Assembly: GCF_001424145.1 (NCBI RefSeq)
Contig: NZ_LMQM01000012.1
Span: 310,745-374,744 of the forward strand
Direction: 5' to 3'
DNA: 64,000 nt
Source: Chryseobacterium sp. Leaf404
GTDB lineage: Bacteria; Bacteroidota; Bacteroidia; Flavobacteriales; Weeksellaceae
Numbering within the stretch: position 1 is the first letter of the stretch; the number at the start of each line of letters is the position of its first letter. Shown here piece after piece: positions 43,887-52,601 of the stretch. Below the pieces are notes generated by a model that saw nothing but the letters and a program-made list of their open reading frames with translations, searched no databases and had not been told where the DNA came from. The position numbers and the translations under genes are program-made.

Positions 43887-45080
43887 ATGAGCACCACCAA
43901 TATTTTCACCCCGTTTACCGAGGAAGAACTGATGCCAAAAGAAGAAAAACTCGAAGTCATCAAAAAAGGAAAACAATTCAGCATAGGAATTCCTAAAGAA
44001 ACATGTCTGAATGAAAGGAGAACGTGTATAACTCCCGATGCTGTGCAGGTTTTGGTAGAGCACGGCCACGAGATCATTATAGAATCCGGTGCCGGACAGG
44101 GATCTTTTTTCACAGACCTTCAGTATTCTGAATCGGGTGCCAGAATTACCAATGATGCGAAAGAGGCATTCAGTCAGGATTTGGTGCTGAAAATAAACCC
44201 TCCCACAGACGAAGAAATTGAATATTTCAAGCCGAACACTTACCTCGTTTCAGCTTTGCAGATTAACTTAAGAGATAAAGATTATTTCTGCAGACTGGCC
44301 GAAAAGAAGGTTAATGCCATCGCTTTTGAGTTTATTTCTGATGAATACAAACAGCTGGCTTTGGTACGGTTAATCGGTGAAATTGCGGGCACCGTCTCCA
44401 TCTTATATGCTTCTGAACTTTTAGCACTTTCAAACGGCCTCATGCTGGGCGGGATTACTGGTGTAAGACCTACAGAAGTAGTAATCATCGGTGCAGGAAT
44501 TGTGGGAGAATTTGCTACAAAAGCGGCAATCGGCCTTGGTGCAAGCGTGAGAGTTTTTGATAATTCACTGTCAAAATTACGCAGACTTCACACTTTGGTA
44601 GACAGCAGAGTTCCCACCTCTATTATTGATCCCAAAGAACTTAAAAAAGCATTAAGACGTGCTGATGTGGTAATAGGAGCTCTTCCCAGAATGAATATGA
44701 CCCCGATTGTAACCGAAGAAATGGTTGCTAAAATGAAAAAAGGAACCGTCATCATAGACATCACCATTGATAACGGCAAAGTGATAGAAACTTCCGAACT
44801 GACCACGATGGAAGATCCTTACATCATAAAACACGGCGTCATTCACTGTGGACTTCCGAATCTAACGTCAAAAATGCCGAGAACCACTACAAAAGCAATT
44901 TCTAATTTCTTTCTTTCCTATATTTTAAATTACGACGAAGAAGGTGGTTTCGAAAACATGCTTCTCCGTAAAAATGAAATGAAACAGAGCCTTTACATGT
45001 ACAAAGGCCGTCATACTAAAAAAGTGATTTGTGACCGTTTTGGGCTTACGTATCATGATATCAATCTTTTAATTTTCTAA
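43887..45080 (+). CDS. ald: Alanine dehydrogenase
   Basis: A 397-residue NAD-dependent enzyme of the alanine dehydrogenase family, interconverting alanine and pyruvate plus ammonia. Motifs: IGIPKETCLNERRTCITPDAV (32-52), the substrate-loop EFISDEY, and the NAD fold VVIIGAGIVGEFATKAAIGLGASVRVFD. It carries about 30 extra residues at the N-terminus and some at the C-terminus against the 370-residue Bacillus enzyme, as is common in Bacteroidota. The stop abuts the next start (TAA ATG). Confidence 0.88.
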   Translation: MSTTNIFTPFTEEELMPKEEKLEVIKKGKQFSIGIPKETCLNERRTCITPDAVQVLVEHGHEIIIESGAGQGSFFTDLQYSESGARITNDAKEAFSQDLVLKINPPTDEEIEYFKPNTYLVSALQINLRDKDYFCRLAEKKVNAIAFEFISDEYKQLALVRLIGEIAGTVSILYASELLALSNGLMLGGITGVRPTEVVIIGAGIVGEFATKAAIGLGASVRVFDNSLSKLRRLHTLVDSRVPTSIIDPKELKKALRRADVVIGALPRMNMTPIVTEEMVAKMKKGTVIIDITIDNGKVIETSELTTMEDPYIIKHGVIHCGLPNLTSKMPRTTTKAISNFFLSYILNYDEEGGFENMLLRKNEMKQSLYMYKGRHTKKVICDRFGLTYHDINLLIF

Positions 45081-45452
45081 ATGAGAAAAATCAAATTTTT
45101 TGCATTCGGGCTTATTCCCGGATTGATTGTTGTATTTTTTGTGCTGAATAAAAAAGGCGCCAGCTGCAGCGGATACCTCCCAAACAGCCGTGTAATCGCC
45201 GAAACTTTGTCTAAAGATTTTAAATATTCTGAAAGTTTCAAAACTGAAATGAATACTTTGAAAGTAAATGAAAAATTCTTAAAAGACAGCATCATCACTT
45301 TAGGAAAGATAGATTTCGAACGAAGTAAAGCCCAGCAAAAACCATGTCCCAGCTACCTGATGACCTATCCTGAAAAAAAACCCAGATATGAAATTACATT
45401 TGATAAATGTGAAGAAAATGCGGTTTTAAATTCTTTAAAAAAGCTTAGATAA
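45081..45452 (+). CDS. Small membrane-anchored protein, possibly DUF4258
   Basis: A 123-residue protein with one N-terminal membrane segment (5-22) and a soluble domain with three spaced cysteines (C29, then CPSY near 90 and C110). The sequence YLPNSRVIAETLS...LGKIDFERSKAQQKPCPSYLM resembles DUF4258-type flavobacterial proteins, which I give with low certainty. It begins on the base after the alanine dehydrogenase stop, so it is translated with that gene. Confidence 0.65.
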   Translation: MRKIKFFAFGLIPGLIVVFFVLNKKGASCSGYLPNSRVIAETLSKDFKYSESFKTEMNTLKVNEKFLKDSIITLGKIDFERSKAQQKPCPSYLMTYPEKKPRYEITFDKCEENAVLNSLKKLR

Positions 45453-45524
45453 AAATATTAAAGCAATAAACGCAGGAATCTCAAATATTAATATTTGTAG
45501 TTTCAGATAAAAAAAAAATTTGAA

Positions 45525-46295
45525 ATGGACGGCAACTACAATCTGATTCATGATTACGTGATTTTCTCAGCAGTTTTTGCCTTATTCCTGCTTGTTGCGG
45601 TTTCTGTTTATCTCATCAGCCTTAACCAAAGACTGAAAATTAAAAATGCAAAACTTTCTGAAAACAACAGGATGATTCAGAGCAGGCTGAATGAAGTTCA
45701 GCTTGAACATATCGGGACCAAACTCAATCCTCACCTGTTTAAAAACATCCTCAATTCTGTTCAGTCACACGCGTACCAGACGTACATGTCGCTTGATAAA
45801 CTGGCCAATGTTCTGGATTATATTTTATACGAAAGCAACAACAAATTTGTGAGCCCGAAAGAAGAGCTGAATTTTGCGTTAAGCCTCATCGAAATCAATA
45901 AAATTAAGGTAAATCCACTGTTCGATTTCAGAATAAAATCTAAAATAGACAAGTCTGATTCTGTTTTTGAAGAAAAAGTTTTTGCCCCGTTAATTTCTGT
46001 AGATTTAATTGAAAACGCCTTTAAACACACCGATTTTTTAGCACAGGATTCGTTTATTTTAATCAGTCTTGAGCTCAGTAACGGAATATTTTCGATGAAA
46101 GTGAGCAATAAAGCTTCGCTTAAAAATGTTCTTCACAAAGATCACAGCGGCTTCGGAAGTCAGTCTTTAGATCAGAGACTTAAATTGATTTACAATACTT
46201 TTTACACCCTGGAAAAAAGCTCAAAAAACGGTATCTTCACAGCAGAACTTACAATTAATTTAGGCGGATTCTATGATAAAATGCGTTATTCTTGA
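45525..46295 (+). CDS. LytS-type sensor histidine kinase
   Basis: A 256-residue kinase with one membrane segment (11-32), a coiled linker (33-62) and a LytS/YpdA-type kinase domain (His_kinase plus ATPase). The phospho-acceptor is H70 in TKLNPHLFKNILNSVQSH, the family's NPHFxFN box with FKN for xFN. The N box is LIENAFKHT, and SNKASL and GFGSQSLDQRL are the rest of the ATP lid. It lacks a large sensor domain. It overlaps the response-regulator gene by 23 bases, which makes them a dedicated pair. Confidence 0.85.
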   Translation: MDGNYNLIHDYVIFSAVFALFLLVAVSVYLISLNQRLKIKNAKLSENNRMIQSRLNEVQLEHIGTKLNPHLFKNILNSVQSHAYQTYMSLDKLANVLDYILYESNNKFVSPKEELNFALSLIEINKIKVNPLFDFRIKSKIDKSDSVFEEKVFAPLISVDLIENAFKHTDFLAQDSFILISLELSNGIFSMKVSNKASLKNVLHKDHSGFGSQSLDQRLKLIYNTFYTLEKSSKNGIFTAELTINLGGFYDKMRYS

Positions 46296-46980
46296 CGATG
46301 AATTACTGGCGATAAGCTATTTGAAACTTCTATGCGAACAAATTGAAAATGTGGAAGTTGTAAAAGCTTTTAATGATCCGAAAATATTCCTCAGCGAAAT
46401 TGAAAATATAGACTGCAACCTCTGCATCTTAGACATTGAAATGCCTGGAATGACCGGACTGCAGGTTGCCGAACAGATCTCACATTCCAAAAAAATTATT
46501 TTTACCACTGCTTACAAAGAATATGCAGCCGAAGCTTTTGATCTGAATGTGGTGGATTATGTGCGAAAACCCATCAGAAAAGAAAGACTGGCTCAGGCGT
46601 TTGAGAAAGCCGCACAGCTTTTATCAGCTGCAAAAAAATATTTCATAGAATGGAATACAAACATTGGCAAATCAACGATTTTTACAGAGCAGATCGCATA
46701 TATCAAAACTTCTGAAATCGACAGCCGCGACAAAGAGATTCTTCTGATTGACGGCACGGTAATCGTCTTAAAAAATCTGAATTTCAAATCCCTTCTTGAA
46801 ATGCTGCCTTCAAAAGACTTTGCGCAGGTTAACAAAAAAGAAATCGTTGCACTTTCTTCTATAAAATTTTTGACAACCAGCGAAATTATTACCACAGTTC
46901 AAACAGAAGAACATCAGTTTTTGAAACTTCACATTGGTGAAACGTACAGAAATTCTCTGATGGAAATGGTCGCAAAGTAA
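46273..46980 (+). CDS. LytTR-family response regulator
   Basis: A 235-residue regulator: receiver at 1-120 (D8-D9, D54 in CILDIEMPGM, Thr in IIFTTAYK, Lys in VRKPI) and a C-terminal LytTR DNA-binding domain (about 135-233, with AYIKTSEIDSRDKEILLIDGTVIVLKNLNFKSLLEMLPSKDFAQVNKKEIVALSSI). It would bind direct repeats upstream of its targets when phosphorylated by the overlapping LytS-type kinase. The antiporter gene 106 bases downstream is a possible target, by position only. Confidence 0.9.
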   Translation: MIKCVILDDELLAISYLKLLCEQIENVEVVKAFNDPKIFLSEIENIDCNLCILDIEMPGMTGLQVAEQISHSKKIIFTTAYKEYAAEAFDLNVVDYVRKPIRKERLAQAFEKAAQLLSAAKKYFIEWNTNIGKSTIFTEQIAYIKTSEIDSRDKEILLIDGTVIVLKNLNFKSLLEMLPSKDFAQVNKKEIVALSSIKFLTTSEIITTVQTEEHQFLKLHIGETYRNSLMEMVAK

Positions 46981-47086
46981 GCGGATATCACAATTTTAAA
47001 TTTCACTGCAGAATTGCCTGCGTTTATTACATTTAAAGAAAATCCCGTATCATCATTTCTATTTTCTTCTCACCTTTGTCATATTA

Positions 47087-49381
47087 ATGATTTTGAAAAT
47101 GGCGAAATACAGAAACATCATTTTTTATGTAGCAACAATTATCTTTTTCTCGTGCGTGATGTACTGGTTTTTCATAGAGGGAAAAACGCTGGAAACCGGA
47201 CAGAATATTCCTGCAGAAAGAGCGACCGGAGCTACCATGTGGGAGAATTTCTCAGATTCATTTCTGGTTAATCTGCATCATCCTTTGGCGCTTTTACTGG
47301 CTCAGATTGTCACCATCATTATGGTTGCCAAATTATTCGGCTGGATTTGCATGAAACTGAAACAGCCTTCTGTAATTGGTGAAATGATTGCAGGAATTGT
47401 GCTGGGCCCATCTCTTTTCGGATTGTATTTCCCTGAACTTTCAGCATTTATTTTCCCGAAAGAATCCCTGGGAAATTTACAGTTTTTAAGCCAAATCGGG
47501 TTGATTCTCTTTATGTACATCGTAGGAATGGAACTGGATTTGAGCGTTTTAAGAAAAAAAGCACACGATGCAGTAGTCATCAGTCACGCAAGTATAATTA
47601 TCCCTTTTGCATTGGGAGTCGGGCTGTCTTATTTTATTTATAAAGAGTTTGCGCCTGATGGAATTCAGTTCAGTTCATTCGCTTTATTTATTGCCATTGC
47701 GATGAGTATCACAGCATTTCCCGTTCTGGCAAGGATCGTTCAGGAAAGAAATTTACACAAAACAAAAATCGGAACCGTGGTCATCACCTGTGCTGCTGCA
47801 GACGACATCACGGCGTGGTGCATTTTGGCGGCAGTAATTGCTGTGGTAAAAGCAGGATCATTTTCAGGATCAGTTTTTGTGATTATTATGGCAGTGGTTT
47901 ATGTTTTTATAATGATAAAAGCCGTAAGACCGTTCCTGCACAGAATTGCGGAGTCTCAGAAAGGAAAAGGATTCATCAGCAAAGGTTTAGTGGCGGTTTT
48001 CTTTTTAATTTTGATTATTTCCTCTTACGCCACAGAAGTTATAGGAATTCACGCGCTTTTCGGAGCCTTTATGGCAGGCGCGATTATGCCTGAAAATGTG
48101 AAATTCAGAAATCTGTTTATCGAAAAAATAGAAGATGTTGCTTTGGTTTTACTTCTTCCGTTATTCTTTGTTTTTACAGGTTTGAGAACGCAGATTGGTT
48201 TGCTTAATGATCCTCATCTCTGGAAAATCGGTGGATTCATTATTCTTACAGCCGTCATTGGAAAATTTGTGGGAAGTGCTTTAACGGCAAAATTCCTCAA
48301 GCTCAACTGGAAAGACAGTCTTACAATTGGCGCCCTGATGAATACGAGAGGTTTAACGGAACTGATTGTTTTAAATATTGGTTACGATTTGGGCGTTTTA
48401 GGTCCCGAACTTTTCGCAATGCTGGTTATTATGGCGCTTTTTACCACTTTTATGACGGGGCCCTGTCTTGATCTCATTAATTATTTCTTTAAAGGAAAAA
48501 AATCATCTCTGGAAGAGGAAGATTCTGATGAAAACATGGCGAAATACAGAGTTCTTCTGTCTTTTGAAACACCGCAATCCGGAAGTACGCTGCTGAAACT
48601 TGCCGATAATTTTACCCGGAAAATGAACGGAAACAAAAGTGTAACGGCAATGAATATCGCTCCTGTAGATGAGCTCCACCCTTTTGATATTGATAATTTT
48701 GAGAACGAACAGTTTAAAAATGTGATTGAAACTTCTGAGGAATTAGATCTCGAAGTTACTACGCTCTTCAAGGCTTCAACAGATATTGAAAATGATTTAA
48801 CAAACATTACCAACAGAGGAAATTACGATTTGCTTCTGATAATGCTCGGAAAATCAATGTATGAAGGCAGTTTGCTGGGGCGGCTTTTGGGTTTCACCAC
48901 AAAAATCATCAATCCCGAAAAATTACTCAACACCGTAAAAGGCAAGAGCAACATTTTTAATAATTCTCCTTTTGACGATTCTACTTTACAGATTTTAGAC
49001 AACACCCAAATTCCGGTAGGGGTTTTGGTTGAAAAAGATTTTACATCGGCAGACCGGGTTTTTATTCCTATGTTTAACCTGAGTGATTTTTATCTGCTTG
49101 AATATGCGAAAAGACTTATTAACAACAACAATTCTCAGATTATCATTCTGGATGTTGCCGGCCAGATCCGGAACAATATTGAAGTGAAAGAACTCATCAG
49201 AAGCATCGAACAGGTTGCACCCAACCACATTACTTTATACAACGAAAAAAAGATTGAAAAAGAATTTCTGGACAGTCAGGATCTAATGCTCATCAGCAAA
49301 AAAAGCTGGCGCGGATTGATTGAATCCAAGAGTCTGTGGCTTTCTGATATCCCTTCAACATTGATAATTTCAAATCCTTAA
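47087..49381 (+). CDS. CPA2-type cation/proton antiporter
   Basis: A 764-residue monovalent cation:proton antiporter-2 family protein. Twelve or more membrane segments fill residues 12-470, including LLAQIVTIIMVAKLFGWICMKLKQPSVIGEMIAGIVLGPSLFG and the ion-site region with AMSITAFPVLARIV and CAAADDITAWCILAAV, whose DD-type acidic pair is the expected ion-binding site. The C-terminal 290 residues are soluble and look like a regulatory nucleotide-binding (USP-like) domain. The N-terminal ATG at 47087 or the one at 47099 are both possible; no strong ribosome site decides. It exchanges Na+ or K+ for H+. Confidence 0.85.
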   Translation: MILKMAKYRNIIFYVATIIFFSCVMYWFFIEGKTLETGQNIPAERATGATMWENFSDSFLVNLHHPLALLLAQIVTIIMVAKLFGWICMKLKQPSVIGEMIAGIVLGPSLFGLYFPELSAFIFPKESLGNLQFLSQIGLILFMYIVGMELDLSVLRKKAHDAVVISHASIIIPFALGVGLSYFIYKEFAPDGIQFSSFALFIAIAMSITAFPVLARIVQERNLHKTKIGTVVITCAAADDITAWCILAAVIAVVKAGSFSGSVFVIIMAVVYVFIMIKAVRPFLHRIAESQKGKGFISKGLVAVFFLILIISSYATEVIGIHALFGAFMAGAIMPENVKFRNLFIEKIEDVALVLLLPLFFVFTGLRTQIGLLNDPHLWKIGGFIILTAVIGKFVGSALTAKFLKLNWKDSLTIGALMNTRGLTELIVLNIGYDLGVLGPELFAMLVIMALFTTFMTGPCLDLINYFFKGKKSSLEEEDSDENMAKYRVLLSFETPQSGSTLLKLADNFTRKMNGNKSVTAMNIAPVDELHPFDIDNFENEQFKNVIETSEELDLEVTTLFKASTDIENDLTNITNRGNYDLLLIMLGKSMYEGSLLGRLLGFTTKIINPEKLLNTVKGKSNIFNNSPFDDSTLQILDNTQIPVGVLVEKDFTSADRVFIPMFNLSDFYLLEYAKRLINNNNSQIIILDVAGQIRNNIEVKELIRSIEQVAPNHITLYNEKKIEKEFLDSQDLMLISKKSWRGLIESKSLWLSDIPSTLIISNP

Positions 49382-49387
49382 AAATAA

Positions 49388-49424
49388 AAATCCCTGTTTC
49401 GTAAATTTTGAAACCGGGATTCTT
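49388..49424 (+). terminator. Terminator after the antiporter gene
   Basis: Stem AATCCCTGTTTC with GAAACCGGGATT (11 of 12 paired) followed by CTTTATGTTTATTTT, just past the stop at 49381. Confidence 0.65.
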
Positions 49425-49437
49425 TATGTTTATTTTA

Positions 49438-49620
49438 GAACCTGTTTAAAGATTATCAAAACAGTTTGAATATATCGGTTTATGGTTTGACTAATTTAAT
49501 CTTCGACAGGCTCAGACTAACAAATCCAATACGAATCACTAAATTAAACAGTCTCACTATGAGCTTGCTGAAGAGTTTTTGAACCATAAATATTTTTCTG
49601 ATAAAAATTTAAACAGACTC
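49438..49620. mobile_element. MITE-like long imperfect inverted repeat
   Basis: A 183-bp element whose ends pair: GAACCTGTTTAAA at the left and TTTAAACAGACTC at the right. Further inside, TTTATGGTT pairs with AACCATAAA, and CTTCGACAGGCTCA pairs with TGAGCTTGCTGAAG. The whole folds as one long hairpin with a loop of about 45 bases. It has no coding capacity and no transposase. Its right end touches the murB stop codon (49621). This is the pattern of a miniature inverted-repeat element moved by a transposase elsewhere, or of a long hairpin in the 3' region of murB. Confidence 0.6.
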
Positions 49621-50634
49621 TTAAAGTATATTAACCTCTCTTTCAAGATCAATTCCGAATTTTTCTCTTACAGAATCTATAATCTGGGCTGAAAAATCGT
49701 AAATCTCTTTTCCTGTGGCATTTCCCGTTGCGTTGACAATCACCAGAGCCTGAAGTCTGTGTGAAGCAACATTTCCGGTCTGTTTTCCCTTCCAGCCACA
49801 CTGCTCGATTAGCCAGCCGGCAGGAACTTTTACAAAATCACCATTGGGATATCCCGGAATGTTTTCAAATTTTAATTTTAAATCTTCAAACTGAACCAAC
49901 GGAATGGTGGGATTTTTAAAGAAACTTCCCGCGTTACCCATCACTTTCGGATCTGGAAGTTTGCTCTGTCTGATGTTGATCACCGCTTTGGAAACGTCCT
50001 GAATGGTGGGATTTTCGATTCCCAGGTTTTCGAGTTCAGTTTTTATTGCACCGTATTCGGTTTTGATTGCGTGATTTTTTAACGTTAACTTAAAAGTAAC
50101 CTCTAAAATGACATATTTACCTTTCCCTTCCTGCTTAAAAACAGAATCTCTGTAACCAAATCTGCATTTTTCAAGATTGAAAATTTCAGTTTCTGAAGTT
50201 TCCTGATTTAAAACTTTACAGCTTACGAAAACATCCTTAATTTCCGTTCCGTATGCTCCGATATTCTGCATCGGCGAAGTGCCTACATTTCCCGGAATTA
50301 AAGAAAGATTTTCAAGTCCGCCATAGTTTTTATTTAAGCAGTACAAAACGAAATGGTGCCAGTTTTCGCCTGCCTGAGCCGTGACTAGCACTTGATTTTC
50401 ATTTAAAACCTCTTCAGTAATTCCTTTTAAATTTAATTTAATCACCAGACCATCGAAATCTTTTGTGAATAAAAGATTGCTTCCGCCGCCAAGAAAAAGT
50501 AATTTGAGCGTCTGAGCGCTGGAGTGTCTGAGTGCTTGAGTTAATTCTTCCTGGGAATTCACTTCGGCAAAATATCTTGCTTTTGCTTCTACACCAAAAG
50601 TATTAAAAGGTTTTAATGAAAAATGTTCTGTCAT
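49621..50634 (-). CDS. murB: UDP-N-acetylenolpyruvoylglucosamine reductase
   Basis: A 337-residue flavoenzyme that reduces UDP-GlcNAc-enolpyruvate to UDP-MurNAc in peptidoglycan synthesis. It begins FSLKPFNTFGVEAKA; the FAD motif is FLGGGSNLLF, then GLENLSLIPGNVGTSPMQNIGAYG, RFGYRDSVFK, and VMGNAGSFFKNP with the catalytic Ser, and a final Glu in DLEREVNIL. The length and loops fit the E. coli-like type I. The start is one base after the stop of the upstream lipoprotein gene. Confidence 0.95.
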   Translation of the reverse strand: MTEHFSLKPFNTFGVEAKARYFAEVNSQEELTQALRHSSAQTLKLLFLGGGSNLLFTKDFDGLVIKLNLKGITEEVLNENQVLVTAQAGENWHHFVLYCLNKNYGGLENLSLIPGNVGTSPMQNIGAYGTEIKDVFVSCKVLNQETSETEIFNLEKCRFGYRDSVFKQEGKGKYVILEVTFKLTLKNHAIKTEYGAIKTELENLGIENPTIQDVSKAVINIRQSKLPDPKVMGNAGSFFKNPTIPLVQFEDLKLKFENIPGYPNGDFVKVPAGWLIEQCGWKGKQTGNVASHRLQALVIVNATGNATGKEIYDFSAQIIDSVREKFGIDLEREVNIL

Positions 50635-50635
50635 A

Positions 50636-51115
50636 CTATCGGTATTTCTCCGGAATTATTTTTGCGAGTTTTGCTTTAAAATTTGCGAGCTGTCTGTAAT
50701 TGTACCCGTCATTGTACGCGTTTACAAAAACGTAGGAAGTACGGCTGGTTTTCACCTGAAAAGTTTCGTCAACACCATCCGCAGCCTGCAGACTTTCAGA
50801 GCTTTTGATAAATGCAAGCTGATTGATTTTCAGCTGTCCGAAAAGTTCGGTTTTATCTTTTGTACTCAGGGCTTTATTCCATGTCTGATTTCTGTTAGTC
50901 ATCGTATTTCCAGTAGTAAGAATCACAGAATCCTGAGTAACTTTTATGTTTTTGTAGTGACCGCCCATGCCACCCACTTCAGATAATATAATGTACTCGA
51001 AAGTCTCTTCACCTTTAGACTTACCCGTTTTTTCTGAAGGTTTAGAGCACGAAAAAATCAGCAGTAAAAATACTGGAAAGAAGATATTCAAACCTGATAT
51101 TTTTATTGCTGACAT
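50636..51115 (-). CDS. Predicted lipoprotein, function unknown
   Basis: A 159-residue protein. The ATG at 51115 (MSAIKISGLNIFFPVFLLLIFSC) gives a lipoprotein signal with lipobox IFSC and the Cys at 23; an earlier in-frame ATG at 51133 adds six residues. The mature part has a beta-rich core (FEYIILSEVGGMGGHYKNIKVTQDSVIL) and a helical C-terminus with a conserved-looking YNDGYNYRQLANFKAKLAKIIP. No family recognised. It sits between the aminotransferase and murB in a tight operon (gaps of 21 and 1 bases). Confidence 0.7.
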   Translation of the reverse strand: MSAIKISGLNIFFPVFLLLIFSCSKPSEKTGKSKGEETFEYIILSEVGGMGGHYKNIKVTQDSVILTTGNTMTNRNQTWNKALSTKDKTELFGQLKINQLAFIKSSESLQAADGVDETFQVKTSRTSYVFVNAYNDGYNYRQLANFKAKLAKIIPEKYR

Positions 51116-51136
51116 TGTTTTTTTTTGAATCAAAAA

Positions 51137-52336
51137 TTATTTATCCTGATTGTACTTTTCAAGGGCATCTCTCAAAATCTCAGCACTTCTGCGAAGATCC
51201 TGCTCTTTAAGAACGTAGGCAATTCTCACCTGTTTTTTACCTAATTCGGGATCAGAATAGAAACCTCCCGCCGGCGCAACCATAATTGTTTCACCTTTGT
51301 TGGTATATTTTTCTAAAAGCCACTGGGCAAAAATTTCTGTATCATCTACAGGAAGCTCTGCAACGCAGTAAAATGCACCTTTCGGTTTAGGACAGATCAC
51401 TCCGGGAATTGCATTTAATGCTTCAACCAAAACATTTCTTCTGTGTGTATATTCTTCTCTTACAGCTCTTATGTATGCGCCGTCATTCTGGTGTGCTGCC
51501 GTAGCTGCAATCTGCCCCAACAGTACCGGACTTAATCTTGCCTGCGCAAAAAGCATAGCTGCATCGTGTATTTTTTTTGAACGGGTAACCAGACAGCCTA
51601 TTCTTACGCCACACATCGAATATCTTTTAGATTCAGAATCGATGATTATGCAGTTTTCTGCAAGCTCTGGAAATTCTAACATTGATATCTGCTGTTTTCC
51701 GTCATACACATATTCTCTGTATACCTCATCAGAGATTACAACGATATCATATTTAACAGCAATTTCTGCCAGTTTCTGAAGTTCTTCACGGGTGTAAAGA
51801 TATCCGGTGGGATTTCCAGGGTTGCAGATAACGATGGCTCTTGTTTTCGCTGTGATTTTTTTCTCAAATTCTTCAATTGGAGGAAGGGCAAAACCCGTAT
51901 CAATAGTTGATGGAACAGCTACAACATTTACATTGAAAGTGCTTGTAAAACCGTTGTAATTGGCATAATATGGTTCAGGAATTATTACTTCATCCCCATC
52001 ATCACACAGCGTGGAAATAGCAAAATTCAAAGCTTCAGACCCCCCATTGGTTACAATAAAATTATCTGCTGTAAGATCTGTGAAATCTAATGAATGATAA
52101 TAATCTCTCAGTGCAGTTCTGTATTCTAAATTTCCTTCGGAAAGGGCATACTCTAATACCTTAAGGTCAATATTTTTTAAAGCATTCAGTGCAGTTTCAG
52201 GAGTTTCTATGTCTGGCTGACCGATGTTTAGGTGATATACTTTAGTACCTTTCTGTTTTGCTTTCTGGGCAAATGGAACTAATTTTCTAACCGGTGAAGC
52301 CGGCATATTCTGAGCTCTGTTTGAGATATTAGGCAT
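51137..52336 (-). CDS. PLP-dependent aminotransferase (class I)
   Basis: A 399-residue fold-type I aminotransferase, probably acting on aspartate or aromatic amino acids. Motifs: NIGQPDIETPETAL, NGGSEALNFAI (cofactor phosphate), PYYANYNGF, NPGNPTGYLYTREEL, SDEVYREYVY (with the Asp and Tyr that hold PLP), and SESKRYSMCGVRIGCLV, whose Lys is the Schiff-base lysine. The start at 52336 (MPNISNRAQNMPASPVRKL) is preferred over 52366. It is the first gene of the operon with the lipoprotein and murB. The exact substrate cannot be told by eye. Confidence 0.9.
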   Translation of the reverse strand: MPNISNRAQNMPASPVRKLVPFAQKAKQKGTKVYHLNIGQPDIETPETALNALKNIDLKVLEYALSEGNLEYRTALRDYYHSLDFTDLTADNFIVTNGGSEALNFAISTLCDDGDEVIIPEPYYANYNGFTSTFNVNVVAVPSTIDTGFALPPIEEFEKKITAKTRAIVICNPGNPTGYLYTREELQKLAEIAVKYDIVVISDEVYREYVYDGKQQISMLEFPELAENCIIIDSESKRYSMCGVRIGCLVTRSKKIHDAAMLFAQARLSPVLLGQIAATAAHQNDGAYIRAVREEYTHRRNVLVEALNAIPGVICPKPKGAFYCVAELPVDDTEIFAQWLLEKYTNKGETIMVAPAGGFYSDPELGKKQVRIAYVLKEQDLRRSAEILRDALEKYNQDK

Positions 52337-52354
52337 TGTTTGGATTTTGTATGG

Positions 52355-52386
52355 CAAAAATAGCAAATTATTTTGTCTTGCTTCAA
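52355..52386 (-). promoter_or_regulatory. Promoter of the aminotransferase-murB operon
   Basis: On the minus strand TTG (52386-52384), a 21-nt spacer and TATTTTTG (52362-52355), an exact -7 element, about 19 bases before the start codon. Confidence 0.5.
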
Positions 52387-52547
52387 TTTAAAATAGCCAA
52401 AACCATATATACAATGCTTCACATAGAAATTATGACAAAACTGTTAATAAATCATTATAACAAACTTTTTTATCAGTGCAAAAGATTACAATTTGTCTAT
52501 TCGAAACAGATAATCAAAAATATTTAAAAAATATTTATTTTCAAACC

Positions 52548-52576
52548 TTGTTGTATTGAGATATTTCTTAGTTTTA
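52548..52576 (+). promoter_or_regulatory. Candidate promoter of the T9SS cargo gene
   Basis: TTG (52548-52550), 18 nt, TAGTTTTA (52569-52576); the -7 box differs from TAnnTTTG only at the last base. The start codon is 25 bases on. Confidence 0.4.
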
Positions 52577-52601
52577 CATCAAACTTATTAAACTATATTT
52601 T

